From Cercis canadensis (Eukaryota; Streptophyta; Magnoliopsida; Fabales; Fabaceae): DNA of 64,000 nucleotides. The notes beneath the pieces were generated by a model, which was given only the letters and a program-made list of their open reading frames with translations, was not told the origin of the DNA and ran no database searches. Position numbers and translations under genes: made by a program. Shown here in pieces: positions 46,363-63,425 of this stretch (its first letter is position 1; every line of letters begins with the position of its first letter). The stretch covers positions 372,001-436,000 of the forward strand of contig QAOA01004423.1 in assembly GCA_003255065.1 (NCBI GenBank), given 5' to 3'.

Positions 46363-49300
46363 TTAGTGGAAATTATTCCCATCCACAGAGATTCCCATTT
46401 TCCTTTTCCTAAAGCTTTGCATTATCCCAATCTAATTGTAGTATACAGTAATGCAAAAAGGACACGCATGGTTTCCCAAAATTATAAAAACGACCAACGG
46501 AAAAAAAACGGATTTTTTTTTTTTTTTATAAATAGATAGAATTAAATTATTTAGTTGAAGTATAAGAGAATAAGAATTTAAATATAAAAAAAATTATTAA
46601 TTATGATAGATTACGATTATCACATTGATTATTCAAATAATATTTTTTATTACTATATATGTATATTCGCATGTTACTCATTTTCTTTGATGTTAATTAG
46701 AAATTTATAAACATTAAATAATAAAATTTAGATAAAAGTCATACCAGAAGTTCAACGTTGTATCATATGACAGTTTGTGTATCTGGAATAGGTTTTAAAG
46801 GTATATTAAACTTTTCCATACTCAGAACTCAGCCTTGAAACTGAAACATGCTTGTGAGCGTAAATCTCAGTGGCTTGGCATCTATAAACTAGAGAGGAAA
46901 CTGCCAATAGAATGAATCAACCCGATCCAAAAAGTGTACGAAAATTAATCCAGAAATTCTCTGTGCCGGGTGGTTTAGCTTTTTTCCAAACAGATGGGCA
47001 CACGGGTAATTTCCACAGATATGGCAATAAACTTGAGTTTAATGCTTTATTATGGGATTTTTTTAGTGAATATTATGAACACTTAGCACGAAAGAGAGAG
47101 AGAATATTATCAGAGATATTTTTTTTATATGATAATATTATGAGAGATGTTAAGTGAGAAGAGAAAACCTTGACCACTCTATATCTCGGATAAAAAACGA
47201 ATTGCATTACTTGAATTTTCAATTCTAACCACTCATACATAATTTAATGTGTTTGGTTAGCTTTTTAAGTTTAACAATTGATTATGAAAAGAATTAAGTT
47301 AACATAACTGATTTTAGAGAAATTGATTCTCAAAAGAAACAAGAAGAAATTACTTCTCCCACAATAGATTACAATAATTGATGCATCCAAAAATTTGTTA
47401 AACATTTTACTTTTGAGTAAAATTAATTCCAGTATCTCAAGTAATTAGAAAGATTTTTTTTTTAAAAAAAAAGAAATTTGTCTATAGATAATTAGTGATA
47501 GTGTAATCGAATGAATTTGAATGAAAAAAGAAAATAAAGAGATTGACTTTATGACTAGGAGCATTAAAGCTCTTTTTTTTTAAAAAAAAAAACTTTTTTA
47601 TTTAATAAATATTCTTCATTAGATATGTTGTAAATATAAAATAAATTATTTACTCAAACACTTAATCCACACTCAACTAACTAGTTGCTGCTTTAGTAGA
47701 TACTATACGTCTATACTTCAATAGGATGTCAAACAGCAATAATTGATGTTCCCAATATTAGTGAAAATACTTGTCTCGGGTACACATCAAAGAGCTTGCT
47801 TGGAATCGTCCCTTCACATCATGCATTATAGGGGTCCCCTTTAGAATGCAGACTAATATTCAGAAAGATGATTATATAAATCCACAAGATCATCTCTACA
47901 TCTGAGCTTTACGTTGGATGGCATTCAAAATAATGCAGCACATAAATCTTTGAGCCAATCCCCTCACTGATTTGATTGCGCTACCCCATTACATTCGGAT
48001 TGTTGTTTTCATTTTTAAGCTTTCACTGGCCTCAAATATTACTTTGTCAACTACTTACCAACAAATCAAAACCAAACCATTAATGGACTCAGTGATTGGC
48101 CTATATATACTTGTTGATTATGCTTGTCCATTTGTTTACATGTCGTAAAAAACCCAAGTAAGTGTTATATAATTTATAACATTGAGAAACATTTTCTATC
48201 AATGTAATCAAATCAAAGAAGTAACTCCACGAGATGTAGATGAATGAATTTTCAAGTGAGATTATACATGATAAGAAAATTAAGAATACAATTAAAAAAT
48301 TAGCCTTATGACTGGCAACTGAGTCACCAAAATGCAAAAGCTATTGGGTGCAGATGCAATCCACCTTGAGTAAAAAGCTTGAGTGACCAGAATGAAAAAG
48401 CTATAGGAAGAGAAGGGTATAATACTCTGCGGGACAGCATGTTTACTGACCACCTAGCTACTCATAGAAGTAACATGTCAAATGTATTTCTAAGCAAATA
48501 ATTCTGCTAAATTTTCCTAGGTGCTGAGCTGATTTGAAATCTGTCACTTCCTAATGTCCCCCTATTCACTTGCTCCGTGAGGAAGAATATGATCATCTAC
48601 AAAAGGATAAATATAAGTAAAAACCATGAGCTAATGACAATAAGATGCATGCCAATTAATCTTTGGCCACTAGCTCTAAATCACTCTACTTTTAATGAGA
48701 TAGAGTCATAATTGGGCCACCTTAAAGAATTGTCTGTGGATTAGTGGCTAAACTCGAAGGAAGAACCAAAACAGATAAACAAAGACACCCTTGTAAGTCC
48801 CTTGTGATAGAAATTGGTCTCTATATGTTCCTGTGGTGATAATATCAAATCCCTTGTGGATTGTGATGGAGGTTTATCAGTGTGTGCCTCTATGGTAATG
48901 CCAGAGACGACCTTCACAACCTAGCAGCTTCTCATACTATTTTATTTTTAATAAGAATACGAAAAAAATAAGGACCATGAGAGAAACTGTCCCCGGTGCA
49001 CAGGGACTGCAATTAAATTGTTCAACTTTTGGAGCTAAATCAGAAAGACAAATGCAAGAGAAATTCAAAGGGAAGATGGATTGCATCTACCTTACTGCTG
49101 TTGACTTTCATGTCACTCAGTCGATCATAAAGATACCTTTGATGAGAAATGGCGAATATAAATGCCAAAAATGGATCCTGATTTACAAGGACAATATGCA
49201 AGTAGGGTGCCAAATTTGCCGACAAAATCAATTTACATGTCACAGGTCGAATAACTGAGAATCAAGTCTCTTAAATGGCCTTAGCCAGGGAGGAAAAATA

Positions 49301-49984
49301 AAGATAAAGAAAGTTGCTTAAATGGCCACAACCATTTTACTAAAGACCAGGCCAAAACAGAGACATATTCAAGCCTTACTATACATACGCAAAATAAAAG
49401 GTTCGCATAGTAGGAGCAAGGGGAGACCATGACCGAAATTTGGGCCCAATCACATGGAGCTCGGGCAGTCTCTTCGCAGTCTAGGCTGAAGGCCTTGTGA
49501 AGTTATAACCATAATGTTCAGGCCTTAGTTTTCTGTTGTCCAGACACAAAATTGTATGATAGAGCGATATTGGAACTTAGATTTTAGAAGCGAACTAATT
49601 TGATTTTTATTAGTTGTATCAATTTCTATTGACATTTCCTAAATGATTAATAAGTGCATATTAAATATAGATAACTTTATATAAAAGGTGAGAAATAAAC
49701 AATACAATATTATTTGGTTGAATTGATTGTAAATAACAGGTCCTCCATAATCGACAATAAGAAGAATAGGTATCTCCAAGATTTTCATTTTTCAATCATA
49801 ATAGCAACAAATGAAATAAAACAAACATGCCCTCGAGTGCTTAATTAACTCCACAAGAGGAACTAATCAGTATTGACCAAAGATGATATGAAATGACTGA
49901 TTTATATTAACGGGACGTCGTTTGAGCGAATCACGACTGTACGATGCCGTTTGACTTCTTAAAAACAATACACGCAAAATATCT
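46363..49984. other. Intergenic DNA
   Basis: AT-rich, with only short open frames, such as 81 codons at 46912-47157 and 93 codons at 48977-49258. No domains, RNA genes or clear transposons seen. Confidence 0.5.
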
Positions 49985-50197
49985 ATGAAGCTAAACCATG
50001 GTTATGCCACGCTGCGTTCACCTTATCCATCTCCCTGTCGAGTCCAAAACCCTGCGACTCGGCGCCCAAAACCCTGTCGTCTATGGCATCGAAACTCATA
50101 TGCTCATCAACAAATCCGATTCTCCAGAATCAATTATCTTGATGTTTGTATCCCACTGCCTACAAAGAAAATTTTCTCCACAATTAGCTCTAGCTAA
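49985..50197 (+). other. Possible upstream ORF abutting RNC1
   Basis: A 70-codon ATG-initiated frame whose TAA (50195-50197) overlaps the RNC1 ATG (50197-50199) as TAATG. If it lies in the mRNA leader it could limit RNC1 translation through reinitiation. The product is basic and Pro-rich with no domain. A second overlapping upstream frame starts at 49998. The transcription start is unknown, so both may be untranscribed. Confidence 0.25.
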
Positions 50198-53104
50198 TGG
50201 AACTTTCTTCCTCCTTCTTAGTTTCCCCAAAACCATGCTCATCTCCGGCATGTAATTACTCTTTTTCATCCTCCTTCTCTCCATTCCCTATTCATATATT
50301 CATCAAAAATCCAAAAATTCGAAGTCCCACCTCACAAAGTTTTCGTATTTTTGCCGTGACCTTAGAACCGCAACAAGAACTTCCTAGAAACAATCCGCAG
50401 CGACTTCTTAAGGAGCTCGCCGAGCGTAAGAAGGTCACTTCTCCAAAGAAAAAGGCACCCCCAAAGAAGTTCGTCTTAAGGCCTCCATTAGATGACAATA
50501 AATTGGCAAACAGGTTTCTAAATAGCCCACAATTGTCTCTCAAGTCGTTTCCGTTATTGAGTTCTTGTTTACCTTCTTCGCGGCTTAACAATGCTGATAA
50601 GACTTGGATAGACGAATACTTGCTCGAAGCGAAGCAAGCTCTGGGGTACCCACTTGAGCCTTCGGAAACCCTTGGGGACGATAATCCGGCAAAACAATTC
50701 GATACTTTGCTGTACTTGGCGTTTCAGCATCCATCATGTGAGAGAACAAATGCACGGCACGTGAGATCTGGGCACTCAAGGTTAGTTTTTCTGGGGCAGT
50801 ATGTGCTTGAATTGGCGTTGGCGGAATATTTCTTGCAGAGGTATCCTAGGGAGTCGCCGGGTCCAATGAGAGAGAGGGTGTTCGGGTTGATTGGGAAGAG
50901 GAACTTGCCCAAGTGGATTAAAGCTGCTAGCTTGCAGAATTTGATATTCCCATATGACGATATGGATAAGATTATCAGGAAGGAGAGGGAGCCACCCGTA
51001 AAGTAAGTAAACTATTTCTTTCAGCTCAACTTCATTATGTCTCTATTTCTCTCGGTCGATTTTTTTGTTTTTGTTTTTTCTCTTTTTCTGTTGTGATGTT
51101 TAGGAGGATGGTGATACAGTCTCTGGTGATTCTTGTTTTTGCTATATGGTTTTGACTTACTGGATAACTTTGGTTGTCCATCTTCGAAGCTAAATCTTAA
51201 TATGATTGGCAGTGTAACTGTGATTGTAATAGTCTTTGGAATAATGTTCTTGCTGCTCAGAGCTGCAGTTATTTCACACTGCTCAGGGCCTCCCTTATAA
51301 GAATGCTATTATTCCACTTTAATTTTAATACTCACCTTCAATGATGGATTCTTTATTGCATTAGGACAATAGAAAAATCTTTATCATTTGAGAAGGTCTG
51401 TGCCCTGAATCTATTTATTAAATAAATTTTAAGTTTATCTACTCACTGCATTTCTAAATTTGTTATTTTATGTCAGGTCTGTGTTTTGGGCTTTATTTGG
51501 GGCCATCTATCTGTGTTTCGGTATGCCAGAAGTATATCGTGTCCTTTTTGAGGTCTTTGGAATGGACCCAGATGCTGAGGATTGCCAGCCTCAATTGCGT
51601 AGACAGCTTGAAGATGTAGATTATGTATCCGCTGAATTTGAAGGCAAGCTAAGCTGGCAAGATGCGGTTACTTATAAGGCAAGCTCTATATTTCTTTTGT
51701 GATTATGTTATTCAACTTATAATAGCTCATATGAATTTGCAACCATATATGTGCTAAGTAGGCATGCTAAAACTTTATAAATCTAATTCCAGTCTGAAAT
51801 TGAATGTTCTGCTCTTTATTCAGCCTCCTGCAGATGCTCTGTTTGCACATCCAAGGCTCTTCAGAGCTTGTGTTCCCCCAGGTATGCATCGGTTCAGAGG
51901 AAACATATGGGATTATGATAGCAGGCCACAGGTTATGCAAATACTTGGATATCCCTTAGAAATGACAGATAGAATTCCAGAAATTACTGAAGCCAGGAAC
52001 GTAGAGCTTGGACTTGGGTTGCAGGTAGCTCTACTATTTCCACACATTTTGTTTGTCCTTGTTTCCTATCAAAATCTCACCAATATGTATGGTTTGTCAC
52101 TTTGTTGTGGTTGGGTGCTATTTTTAATAGAACTTACAGCAATATTCACAAATGATTCTGTGGAAACCAGGAAAGCTGATTATAAAAGAACCAATATGTG
52201 GAAACTAGGAAAGCTAATTATAGAAGACCAAAAATTTCTGAGGCATGGTGACATAATTGATAATGAATTACTATTGCCATGTAGACCATATTGTTCTTTA
52301 TCTGCTTTGGTGATTACTTTACTGTATTTTATTTCTCTCTGCAGAGTTCATCTTAGCACACTGAATGTTGCTTTTATCTCCGATTCGCAGACACACCTTA
52401 GAACCATCAATGTTAATCTTGTTAATATTTAATTTGGCAATGTTCAATGTACTTAGTTATGAAGATTCCTAGCTTCTGTTCTTGATTGCTGATGTGTTTC
52501 TGATTTCATATCTAATTGCAGCTTTGTTTCTTACATCCATCAAAGCACAAATTTGAGCATCCTCGATTTTGCTACGAGAGATTAGAATACCTTGGCCAAA
52601 AGATACAGGTACTAATCTTTCTGTTTTCTACAGGACAATTTGACTGCATTTATGGAATGGCTCCCTAGTTGCCTTATATGGATATATTTACTGCTCAGCT
52701 TTGATTTAGAATCTAAAATTTGATTTCTTCTGTTGTATCGAATCTCATATAATTTTTTTTTCCTCGTTTTTTAAAATTTCCTTAAGGATTTGGTGATGGC
52801 TGAAAGATTGTTGATGAAGCATTTAGACGCTCCGGGGTTGTGGCTACAAGTGAGGCACCGTCGCCTTCTTATGAATAAGTTCTGCGGAAGATATTTGAGA
52901 GCCAAATATCTCCACCGTTTTATTATATATTCTGAACAGGTCCAAGACTCTTATGAGCACAACCGGAGACTGAGAAACCCCGCCACAACAGCTGTTCAAC
53001 AAGCCCTTCATGGACTCTCATATGCTGTTTATGGGAAACGTGATGTAAGACGTCTAATGTTTGAGGTTTTTGACTTTGAGCAGATCCAGCCTAAAGCTGT
53101 CTGA
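50197..53104 (+). CDS. RNC1: RNC1, chloroplast RNase III-domain splicing factor
   Basis: Five exons: 50197-51002, 51477-51678, 51824-52024, 52522-52608 and 52787-53104; 537 aa, the length I recall for the Arabidopsis protein. The Ser-rich, acid-poor N-terminus (1-55) is a typical chloroplast transit peptide. A Lys/Pro-rich linker (70-92) precedes two RNase III-type domains, about 165-320 and 395-520. The signature helices read SRLVFLGQYVLEL (194-206) and ERLEYLGQKIQD (422-433). In active RNase III the motif is ERLEFLGD; here the Asp is Gln in both and the first Glu is Ser in domain 1, so cleavage activity should be lost. The known role of RNC1 is binding plastid group II introns and aiding their splicing. 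Intron 2 starts with GC, not GT (51679-51680). The ending FDFEQIQPKAV matches the family. Confidence 0.95.
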
Positions 53105-54633
53105 AAATGTAGACAAGAACAATATAAGGATAAAAGCACATCTCTTTTCCTGATATCCTTTAACTTGCTTCTTCTTTCTCTTTCTTTCCTTCTTTCCATC
53201 TTTCTATCTTTTCTCTTTGTTTTCTACCTTATTGATATGATTTTCAATCCACCAGGTTGTACTTGGTTTGCAAGTTCTTCTTTGGAAGTTGACGCTGTAG
53301 ATATTCATTGTATTTTACGAATTTGGTTCTGCGTTAGATTCCTAAAAGTGTACGGAGTATGGAGATTAAGGTACATATTTATGAATACTTGTTCAACTTC
53401 TGTGGCCAAGACCATTGAGCTACTACACGACGGAAAAAGATAGTGTTAGTCGCTCTCAAATACCTAACTGGCTTTGGTATACTCTTGACAAAAAGCTATA
53501 AACCCTGAACTGAGACCATATTCAATCCGCAATCTCGTGTTAATCGTTGATAGAGTTTGTCACATCGAACAAAAAAAGTCATTTAAGAGTTCGAGAAACA
53601 AATCCCTAGAAGGGATACAGCTTGTTTCGGAAATAAGTACTTGTTGTTTTTCAGTTTTGGTTAACAATGTAAGTGGTTTTGATTGACTGAAGTTGCATTG
53701 GTTGTTATGAATCCACCAATGGTGGCATGTATGTACCTGGAACCTCTGACAACAGGTTTCACCCAGCTGGTTGTTGCCGTCTTTCTTTCTTCTTTTAATT
53801 TTTGTTTCTAGAATGTCCCAACCCAATAAATAGATTGCCGCCGTCCGTGGAATCTCGGATGTTTCAATAACCTTTATGTAAACGAAAAATGATATTTTTA
53901 CGTTACTTTTATTTTATATATATATTATACTTGTTGATCTGTGCAATCAATATTTGACCAAAAAAGTAAGTAAATAGTGTATAATATTTATTAAATTTTG
54001 ACTTAATAATTGTATAGGCGTAAAAATGAGGTAAAAGAAATAGTGGGGGAGTGTCGTTACTATACAAAGTTGCAAACTCACTAGAGGGCCTAAAATAGAT
54101 GAGTTCTAGGCTCTATCCAAAAAAGATTGTAACAGTAATGTTATATTAACAAACAAATACACAAATTGCCAAGTTAATAGAATGTGACTTTATGTAATCT
54201 CACTTCATTGTTTTTGATAAATTTTACTTGTCAATATAACTGATCAAGTTGTAATCAGATGCTTGTGTTGTACGTTGGTTGTGAAGTAATTCATTTCTAC
54301 ATTTAAGGACATCTTCCCAGCCTAAATAGAGCAAACCTGTTTGAATATTCTGAGTCATTTAAAAAGGAGGCAGCTAAGGACATGAAAGCTGATAAGTTCG
54401 GATCCAAGCTATTTTAAAGGGGAATCATCGTTTGGCACGTCATTAGATTGCTCGTGCAGACCCACATGTTTGGTCCAAGCATAATACACAGGAAACAATC
54501 CCATCCCCCGGTTAGGATATTTTACTCACCAAAAAGGCTTGAACGCGAATGGACTTAAGCCCAGATGCAGCTTTATAGTGTTTGTTGCGAAGCGTCAAAA
54601 GGCAGAAGATGACATGGGCACAAGGTGCGGCAC
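53105..54633. other. Intergenic DNA between RNC1 and CK2 alpha
   Basis: RNC1 3' region followed by AT-rich DNA and the CK2 alpha promoter area. No other supported gene. A pyrimidine-rich CTTTCTTTC stretch occurs near 53168-53220. Confidence 0.5.
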
Positions 54634-58998
<4,365 letters not shown>

Positions 58999-60082
58999 TC
59001 TGATGAAAGTGGATCCATAAATGAGTTTATATATTTGGGATTGTAACATAATACCCTAACATGCACCATGTTGCCTTATGTTGATTATAGATCGTTAGTT
59101 TTCCTACGGAATGTAACAATATAATGAATGTTGTTTCATTTGAGGAATAATTTGTTATTGTCAAGCACTTCTTTCGTATCTTAAAAGCTATGATCCACTG
59201 CGATCTCAAAGGACTTGTCAGGGGTCTTGTTACAAGAATTATTATGATCCATCCCTTCCCTTGGTAAAGTCTTCCATCACTCAAGTCGTTTGCAATTAAA
59301 GATTATTTGATATGGCAACCGATGATGCAAAATAGTCCACTTTCTGAGCTGGGAAAAACGAAGGCTGACTTGCTAGAAGCCAAGACTCCAAATTGATGTG
59401 TAAATGAATCATATATGAACCAACTTTTGCGGTGCCAAACGATAGCAACCCAATGGGATATTACATGTTCCAGATGACACTGCACCCATATAATGATTTT
59501 AAACCACCCTTAGAATCCATACTCGCCAATGTGAGGTGGCATACATTCCTGCGGGTGTGTTTACTGCAGGATGAAGACCGTAAAATTTGGTAGACTAAAA
59601 TGCCAATCAGACATTTAAAGGGGAAAAAACGCTTAGCATTCAACCAACAACCATACTATCCCCAACAATGAAGTCTAGATCAAACTGTCGGCCAACTCTC
59701 GGCCAAAAAAGCAGCAGCAGCAGAAAGCTAAACATCTCTAGTAGCACTACAGGACACAAATTTCATTTCGGGTTCAGTACAAACCCTTCCTATGTGAACA
59801 TCAGAATCCGTGTCTTTGCAAGACAAATATTAACACTAATGACCATTGAACGGCCGGTTACAAGTTTACCAAAGAGAGAAGAGTATCACACAGTTTTTTT
59901 CACTTACTCAGAGGGGCAAAGGTTTAAATACCCTCCCTTTCCTGTCAATCTGTCGTCCCCCCAAGACACGAACACAAGAACACACATTTAATGTAAACAG
60001 AAATTGAGGAAGATCTTTGCAGATAGATTTACAGTAGAGGCCATGACGATATCAAGTTGTCTCCACATGCGCTCCCCTGTAT
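58999..60082. other. Intergenic DNA between convergent genes
   Basis: It separates the 3' ends of CK2 alpha (+) and the zinc-finger gene (-), so it probably holds both 3' untranslated regions. A 107-codon plus frame at 59668-59991 shows no domain and is probably chance. Confidence 0.5.
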
Positions 60083-61557
60083 TCACTTTTTAAGATGAGG
60101 AAAACAAGCATAAACATCAGATTTAGGGTGTTTGGCTTCAGCATGCTCCCTGCACTTCACCTCCGATGTGGTGCACATAAATGTTTGCATACACACCTTG
60201 CACTGCAATCATCAATCTCAATATCATTTAATAATGAATAATTGAATATCATACATCTGTACTCAAGTCTTCAAGATGCACAAAGATTCTAACATTATTG
60301 TGATGTAACATCATTTCAATAAATTTATTTGAGAAAAGCTTTGACGGTAATTGGCAAACAAAGCACCACTAAACTCACAGATGAATTTTCAAAAACATTC
60401 TGCTACTGAATAACCACTTCAGGATTTTCAGGCATGTATATACACAATGAACAAATTAACTACCTATTTATAGAATATATGGCAAAACAAGTCATATAAA
60501 AAATATTGCATAACTCGACTGCTCTAGTCATATGATAGAATCGCATCAAGAACAAAACAGGGTTTTAGTACTATATCCAAATCCCACCCATGAAAAACCT
60601 CCAAACAAAAATTGCAGTGGTTTTTAAGTCATTTTATGCATATCTTCATAAACTCTTTTAGGACCAACTTTTTTTCCTCTTCCCCTAAACACTAGTCTTA
60701 AAAATTGAAATTTGCAAGTAAACTTGCGAAATGCAAATGATATTTGATGTTTTGACTAGTTTTTAAGAATTTTTAAAGGCCTGATATGAACTCTGAATCA
60801 CATCTCTCAGGATATATCCAAGCTTCCAAACACTACAAGGGATGGAGACCTAATAAGCCCCGCGAAGAATAAATAGAACTCCTTTAGCTGTAATAGACAT
60901 GCCGACACTGGCATTTAATTCAATCAAACCATTATTTTATACTGAGCATAATAAGCAGCCATACTGTAACTCTATTCCACATGAATAATAAGCAGCACAG
61001 GAAGATTAAATTATCTAACTTCATTATTCTACAGAGTTACAAGAATCCATATGTGTAACTCAGTTTATGTGGAGAACAATAATGATGATTTTAGTGGAAG
61101 CATGAAAAATCCAGAATTAGAAGCTGGTATGGACATATAAACACCAGTTTACCTGGATCGACATTGCTTTCTTGTTTGATTCTAGCTGGCTTCCTGCGCA
61201 TATAAAACAAATTTATTCAAATCAAGAAGATGGAACTTAGTTAGATCTAATATATATGGTCCGAATTTCTCAAAAATATTTTTTTCCCCCAAAGTAGGGA
61301 GAGGTGATCATCCATCTTTTCAAATAAAAAGGGGTCAAAGCACCCAATCTATTTCTTTTTTCCGCCGAAAATTAAAATTGGAGGTGTCAAACTCTGATTT
61401 TTAATCTCCTCGTAACAATTCTCAGCATTTAAAAGACCATGAAAGGAAAATTAACTTGGCAACATAAACGAAACGAAAGATTACCCTTGGAACCTTTCTG
61501 CTTCTCCAAGTTCTTCTCACGAGCCATCTTCGCCTTTTGTCCATTGCCTCCCCCCAT
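60083..61557 (-). CDS. Small C2H2 zinc-finger protein, At2g23090-like
   Basis: Three exons on the minus strand: 61557-61485, 61193-61153 and 60202-60083; GT-AG introns, 77 aa. The N-terminus is Gly/Lys-rich and charged (MGGGNGQKAKMAREKNLEKQ), like the SERF/4F5 segment. The conserved GSQLESNKKAMSIQ follows, then a zinc finger with C39, C42, H58 and H63 (CKVCMQTFMC, then VKCREHAEAKH). It ends ACFPHLKK. This is a small family conserved throughout plants and related to animal ZNF706. The molecular role is not established; nucleic-acid binding is a reasonable inference. Each exon is too short to stand out as a long open frame, but the join is unambiguous. Confidence 0.9.
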
Positions 61558-63239
61558 GTCTAGTGGCGCAAGATGAGACCCTTAAAACCCTAATTTGCCC
61601 AAGTCTCGGAGGAACCAATTTAGTCTGGGGATATATTAATATAAGCTCGAGCCAAATGATTCGGTCACCTTCCGCCAAATTCTTCTTTAATTTCCGCTTA
61701 GACGCAATTTCCTGTTAGTCCTTGCCTCACACACGTCACGCCGTCTTACGTGGCTTCTGTGTCAGTGTACAGATGTGTGACCACGTAACAATTACGTGGC
61801 AATCTAGCAGCTCGCTGGCAAGAGTAATGTGAGTAGCTTAATATTTTACCTAGCTGTTATTTTATTTTTCACCCCTTAATTTTACTTTATATATATTTCA
61901 ATTACGTTCCTCAAATTTTAGATGTTCTACACTTCTACTTTCCTTCTTTAATTTACAAAATGTCATCAAATTATCTTCAAACCTAACTTAATATCATTAA
62001 CATACTCATCCTACGTAGCAGCTCATGTGTCAAGAATAAAAAATTTGGTCAAACTATTAAATTTATTCTCTAACTTTAAAATTATCTTCACTGTTCACAT
62101 CCAAAAAAATATATTTTATCTTCAGTGATTGTCTTCAAGCTTAACTTTGTCAATATCCTTTAGTTTTTTTTCCAATTATTCGATGGGATATGTAAAAGAA
62201 AAAAGCTTTGAGAAAAACATTTTTTAATTTGGAAAACAGGAGGTTTTAACTTTTAAGCAATATGTTGAAGCAGGCAATTCAACTTATGTTTTAAGTGCTT
62301 TTGACAACATGTTTTCAATGTTTACAAGAATATTTGTTATTCACACCAAGAAAAATGTTTTATTATATGTTTTTGTCCTAAACAACTATTTCTTAACAAA
62401 CTAAACAAAAAATGCATTTGGATAAGCATGTCAGGCACCGACAATTCCTGTCATGGTGAGATTGTCAATTCAGACCGACTGCTATCTGATTCTGTTGTTG
62501 CATCCTCAGAACCAAAAGAAACCGCAAAGAAGGCTGCGAGCCATGGTGGCCTTATTAGGAATATGGCATGGTCATTTTTATTTTTTTTTGTCCTTTCTCT
62601 TTTTCTCAGGCCACCGCAATAATGCATGAATGCTTGCTCATCAGTCAACGGAGTTAATACATATAATTCCCCAGCCAACATCACTGAGATGTATTATTCA
62701 GAACTGCTCAAATGTCCTTGGCACATTGAGGATGACAATCATGTTATAGATAATAGTCAAATGGGAAAGGAGAAAACAAGAAGGCGGGAGACTAAACACA
62801 GTTTAGGCTTTCCATTTCAAACGTCACTGAGATGTTAATAAAAAACGGTGAGATTCAAGTAAACTCCAGCTCTCCAAACGCTGTGGTATTCCATAAATGC
62901 TAAAACTATAACGAGAGTTGCTACAGAATACTAGAATAGTGATCTCAAGTAAGAGACAATAGGGGGAATTAATGAAGATTGATTGGCGAATCTAAATTTT
63001 AAGCTTATAGAACCGAAATATTCAATTAATAATTTTAGTTGCACCAAAGAAGAATATGACAGGCAAAACCATTGAATCTTGTATAAATTAGTTGCACTTC
63101 CCAACTTCTGGGCCACGCAGAGTGTAAGAAGTCTAATTTACAATAACACGTCTACCATACGCCGACACAAAACAACAATGATTTAGTATCACATGCCCAT
63201 GTGGATTGACGTATGACAAGTACTACTTGTCATACCAAC
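61558..63239. other. Intergenic DNA
   Basis: Presumed promoter of the zinc-finger gene followed by AT-rich DNA. The plus frame at 62428-62622 and the following AG-preceded segment could be an exon-like gene fragment, but I recognise no family. Confidence 0.45.
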
Positions 63240-63425
63240 TAGGGGTGAACATCGGTCTGTTACGGTCTGGTTCGGCCGTCCAACCAACCAACCAACCGAT
63301 GCTAACCGAAGGTCTAAAAATGGCGAACCTATACCGACCGTTTTAAGGCAAAAACCGAGCAGGTAGGTTTCGTTGGTTCTCGGGTGTGGTCGGGTGGGTT
63401 CAGTCGGTTTGCCACTATAATCAGG
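63240..63425. repeat. Dispersed-repeat-like GGTTCGG/CCGAACC segment
   Basis: It begins TAGGGGTGAACATCGGTCTG and is rich in CGGTTCGG/CCGACCG-type words. It includes four to five CCAA units (about 63281-63297). Plant hAT-type non-autonomous elements often start TAGGGGTG and carry such words. No matching right end is seen. Confidence 0.4.

Noticed and set aside
59668-59991. 107-codon plus frame between CK2 alpha and the zinc-finger gene
   Set aside because: No domain; it lies in the shared 3' interval of two convergent genes.
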